Shown one piece after another: positions 62,411 through 64,000 of a stretch of DNA of 64,000 nt. Location: contig JAIBBZ010000001.1 of the NCBI GenBank assembly GCA_019694435.1, forward strand, positions 124,001-188,000, in the 5' to 3' direction. This DNA is from Pirellulales bacterium. Lineage in GTDB: Bacteria > Planctomycetota > Planctomycetia > Pirellulales > JAEUIK01. Each line of letters starts with the position of its first letter. Within the stretch, counting starts at the first letter, position 1. The position numbers and the translations under genes were made by a program. The notes below the pieces were generated by a model that saw only the letters and a list, made by a program, of their open reading frames with translations, was not told the DNA's origin and searched no databases.

Positions 62411-64000
62411 TTACTCGAGCCCGTACAACCCGGCCATGGGAATTGCCGCCCCACCGGCGCCCAGGGTCCGCGTCCGCGGCAAGAATCGCGGCTCGATCGA
62501 GATGTTGAAGCCGACGATGTCCTTGCTCGAGTTGTTCGTCACGCCGATGGTAAACAACAGCGACTCGCCGATCCGCGTCAGCCCCAGCATCTGCCCGTAG
62601 TTGTTGTTCGTGATGTCGATAAAACTGCCCATGGTGGAAATCCACTTGGGGCTCATGTGGTAGCTGTACGTCGCGATGACCGCGTTGCTCGTGAACGGCC
62701 CCTCGAAGTGCCGGAACTGCAGCGACAGGCCGCCGCGGGGCGGACGAATCAAGTGCCCGCCCACGGTGATGATCTTTTGCCCGTCGTCGAAGAAGTCGAA
62801 CAGACCGCTGCTCAACATCGTCAACTGATCGCCGACGTGCCAGCGGAAGTCATAATCGGTCAGGCCCACCGCCTCGCCGAAATTGTCTCGATCCGGATTG
62901 GCGTAGAACGTCGTGCCGGTATCGAGCACGATCCAATCGATGATCCGCCGCCGTCCGGGATAGCCGCGCTTGGTTTGCCAGCGCTGGTTCAGCCCCAGCC
63001 GCGCCGCGGCCAGGTCGTCGGCAATTTCGGACGACGGCGACGTGACGTTGCTCGCCAGCCCACTGCGCAACGCATAGAACCGCTCGTCGAATTGAATTGG
63101 CGTCACCCCGCCGAACGTGTTGATCCCGAAGCGGCTGCGGAAATGCTCGATATTGTCGTCGTCGACGGGCTCGTAGAGCGGCAACTGGTCCAGATCGGCC
63201 GACGATTCGGCCACGAACACGTCGGCGTCGAATGTCAGCTTGTGCGCGATGCCGTGCACGTTGAACAGGCCGCTCTCGGCATTCGGATAGACCTTCCAGA
63301 ACGGGATGCTCGCCCGCAGGCCGGTCTGGCCATACAGCCGATCGAGCGGGTTGCCGTTCAAATCCTCGCCCCAGTGGTCGAACGCGCCCAAGACATAGGG
63401 CGTCAGCCTGAACGGTCCGAACGGCAGCGGTAGATCCAGCTCGTGCTTGGTCGAGAAGCGCTCGCCCTGCGAAGGCACTTCCCACGGCAGGAACTGCCAC
63501 TGCGCCGCATCGGTCGGGTCCTTCGGCGTGCTGGCGACGCCCAGCTCCTGGTAGCCGCCAAACGTGTGCTCGAACCAGGTGACCCGGTCCGAGAACAGTT
63601 CCTGGCCCAACAGGAAATGATCGGCCCGCGCCTGGGTCGTCTGCGTGAAGAAGTCGTTGACCCGCCCATCGCCCGTGATGCTCCACGAGCTGTTTTCCTG
63701 CAGCCGCTTCAGCTCGATGCCGGTCGTATAGTCTTTCGAGTTGTCCCATTCGTTCTCGAAGAACGACTCCAGGAAGTTGCGGTCGCTGATCAGTCCCAAC
63801 TCGGCCGTCACCCGGTAGTTGTCGGGCAGGAACTGGCGATGCCGGAGAAAATTGCGATAGCGCGTCCGCGACTCGGGCACGAGTGCCTGCCGCCCCAGAC
63901 CCAGATTATCCAGACCGCTGTCGTGGAGCCCCCAAACATCGAACGTGCCCGCATAACTGCTGGGCACGCCGAACAACGAGTCGGCGCGGTTGTAGCGGAA
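62411..64000 (-). CDS. LptD-like outer-membrane beta-barrel protein (5' end missing)
   Basis: At least 529 residues are visible and the frame runs through the right edge, so the start is missing. The visible part is beta-barrel-like with repeated aromatic-ended strands (RVTAELGLISDRNFLESFFENEWDNSKDYTTGIELKRL, FRLTPYVLGAFDHWGEDLNGNPLDRLYGQTGLRASIPFWKVYP, GGLSLQFRHFEGPFTSNAVIATYSYHMSPKWISTMGS) and ends in GLYGLE. This resembles the C-terminal barrel of LptD/OstA, which places LPS in the outer membrane. The frame could extend outside the window with the OstA domain. It lies 13 bp before dgkA. Confidence 0.75.
   Translation of the reverse strand, partial: FRYNRADSLFGVPSSYAGTFDVWGLHDSGLDNLGLGRQALVPESRTRYRNFLRHRQFLPDNYRVTAELGLISDRNFLESFFENEWDNSKDYTTGIELKRLQENSSWSITGDGRVNDFFTQTTQARADHFLLGQELFSDRVTWFEHTFGGYQELGVASTPKDPTDAAQWQFLPWEVPSQGERFSTKHELDLPLPFGPFRLTPYVLGAFDHWGEDLNGNPLDRLYGQTGLRASIPFWKVYPNAESGLFNVHGIAHKLTFDADVFVAESSADLDQLPLYEPVDDDNIEHFRSRFGINTFGGVTPIQFDERFYALRSGLASNVTSPSSEIADDLAAARLGLNQRWQTKRGYPGRRRIIDWIVLDTGTTFYANPDRDNFGEAVGLTDYDFRWHVGDQLTMLSSGLFDFFDDGQKIITVGGHLIRPPRGGLSLQFRHFEGPFTSNAVIATYSYHMSPKWISTMGSFIDITNNNYGQMLGLTRIGESLLFTIGVTNNSSKDIVGFNISIEPRFLPRTRTLGAGGAAIPMAGLYGLE

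Overview
The window is high-GC, gene-dense bacterial chromosome. Several features point to a planctomycete, probably near Pirellulales: a PEP-CTERM protein, a large RTX-type protein with an N-terminal LExR-type sorting motif (LEHRQLMA), a very large AsmA-like protein, a class II (B12-dependent) ribonucleotide reductase, an LptD-like outer-membrane protein, and several small secreted proteins ending in basic tails. This assignment rests on family knowledge, not on a marker-gene search. No rRNA, tRNA, CRISPR array or insertion sequence was recognised.

Layout. 0-18.7 kb is ordinary chromosome: the end of an HlyD-like protein, a thioesterase, glutaminase, a MinD-like ATPase with an FHA protein, a LarA-like protein, a helix-hairpin-helix/sigma-region-4-like protein, an exopolysaccharide priming transferase, a metallo-beta-lactamase-fold enzyme, an AsmA-like protein, a BtuF-like binding protein coupled to a small membrane protein, a sugar-phosphate isomerase-like TIM barrel, a family 2 glycosyltransferase, a PolB-like 3'-5' exonuclease and an XRE regulator with a near-consensus promoter.

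18.7-41.8 kb is an array of genes on the minus strand built around a phage packaging and head module. Read right to left it holds a DNase I-like nuclease, a membrane/coiled-coil protein, a subtilisin-like protease, two c-type cytochromes, a small secreted Ala/Val-rich protein, a ParB-like protein, an ABC ATPase-GNAT fusion (COG2401 type), small and large terminase, portal, prohead protease, decoration protein, major capsid protein, a LamG-domain protein, and connector, tail-completion and tail-tube-like proteins. The last gene is a three-part protein (Cys-rich segment, GT9 glycosyltransferase, FkbM methyltransferase) placed 2 nt after a phage structural gene. A PEP-CTERM gene lies antisense inside the array. 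No integrase, replication gene, tape measure or baseplate gene was found, so this looks like a reduced, defective or domesticated phage-like element carrying unusual cargo.

42-64 kb returns to core genome: moaB, two secreted hypothetical proteins, the RTX protein, a CoA-binding protein and a PaaI thioesterase. Then comes an hpf-ptsN-ptsH-ptsI cluster, which is a PTS relay without a sugar permease and with an HPr lacking the regulatory serine. It is followed by a DUF2344-RNase E/G-rplU cluster, an alpha/beta hydrolase, nrdJ with a palindromic operator-like site and a strong terminator, a secreted dienelactone hydrolase, diacylglycerol kinase, and an LptD-like outer-membrane protein cut by the window edge.
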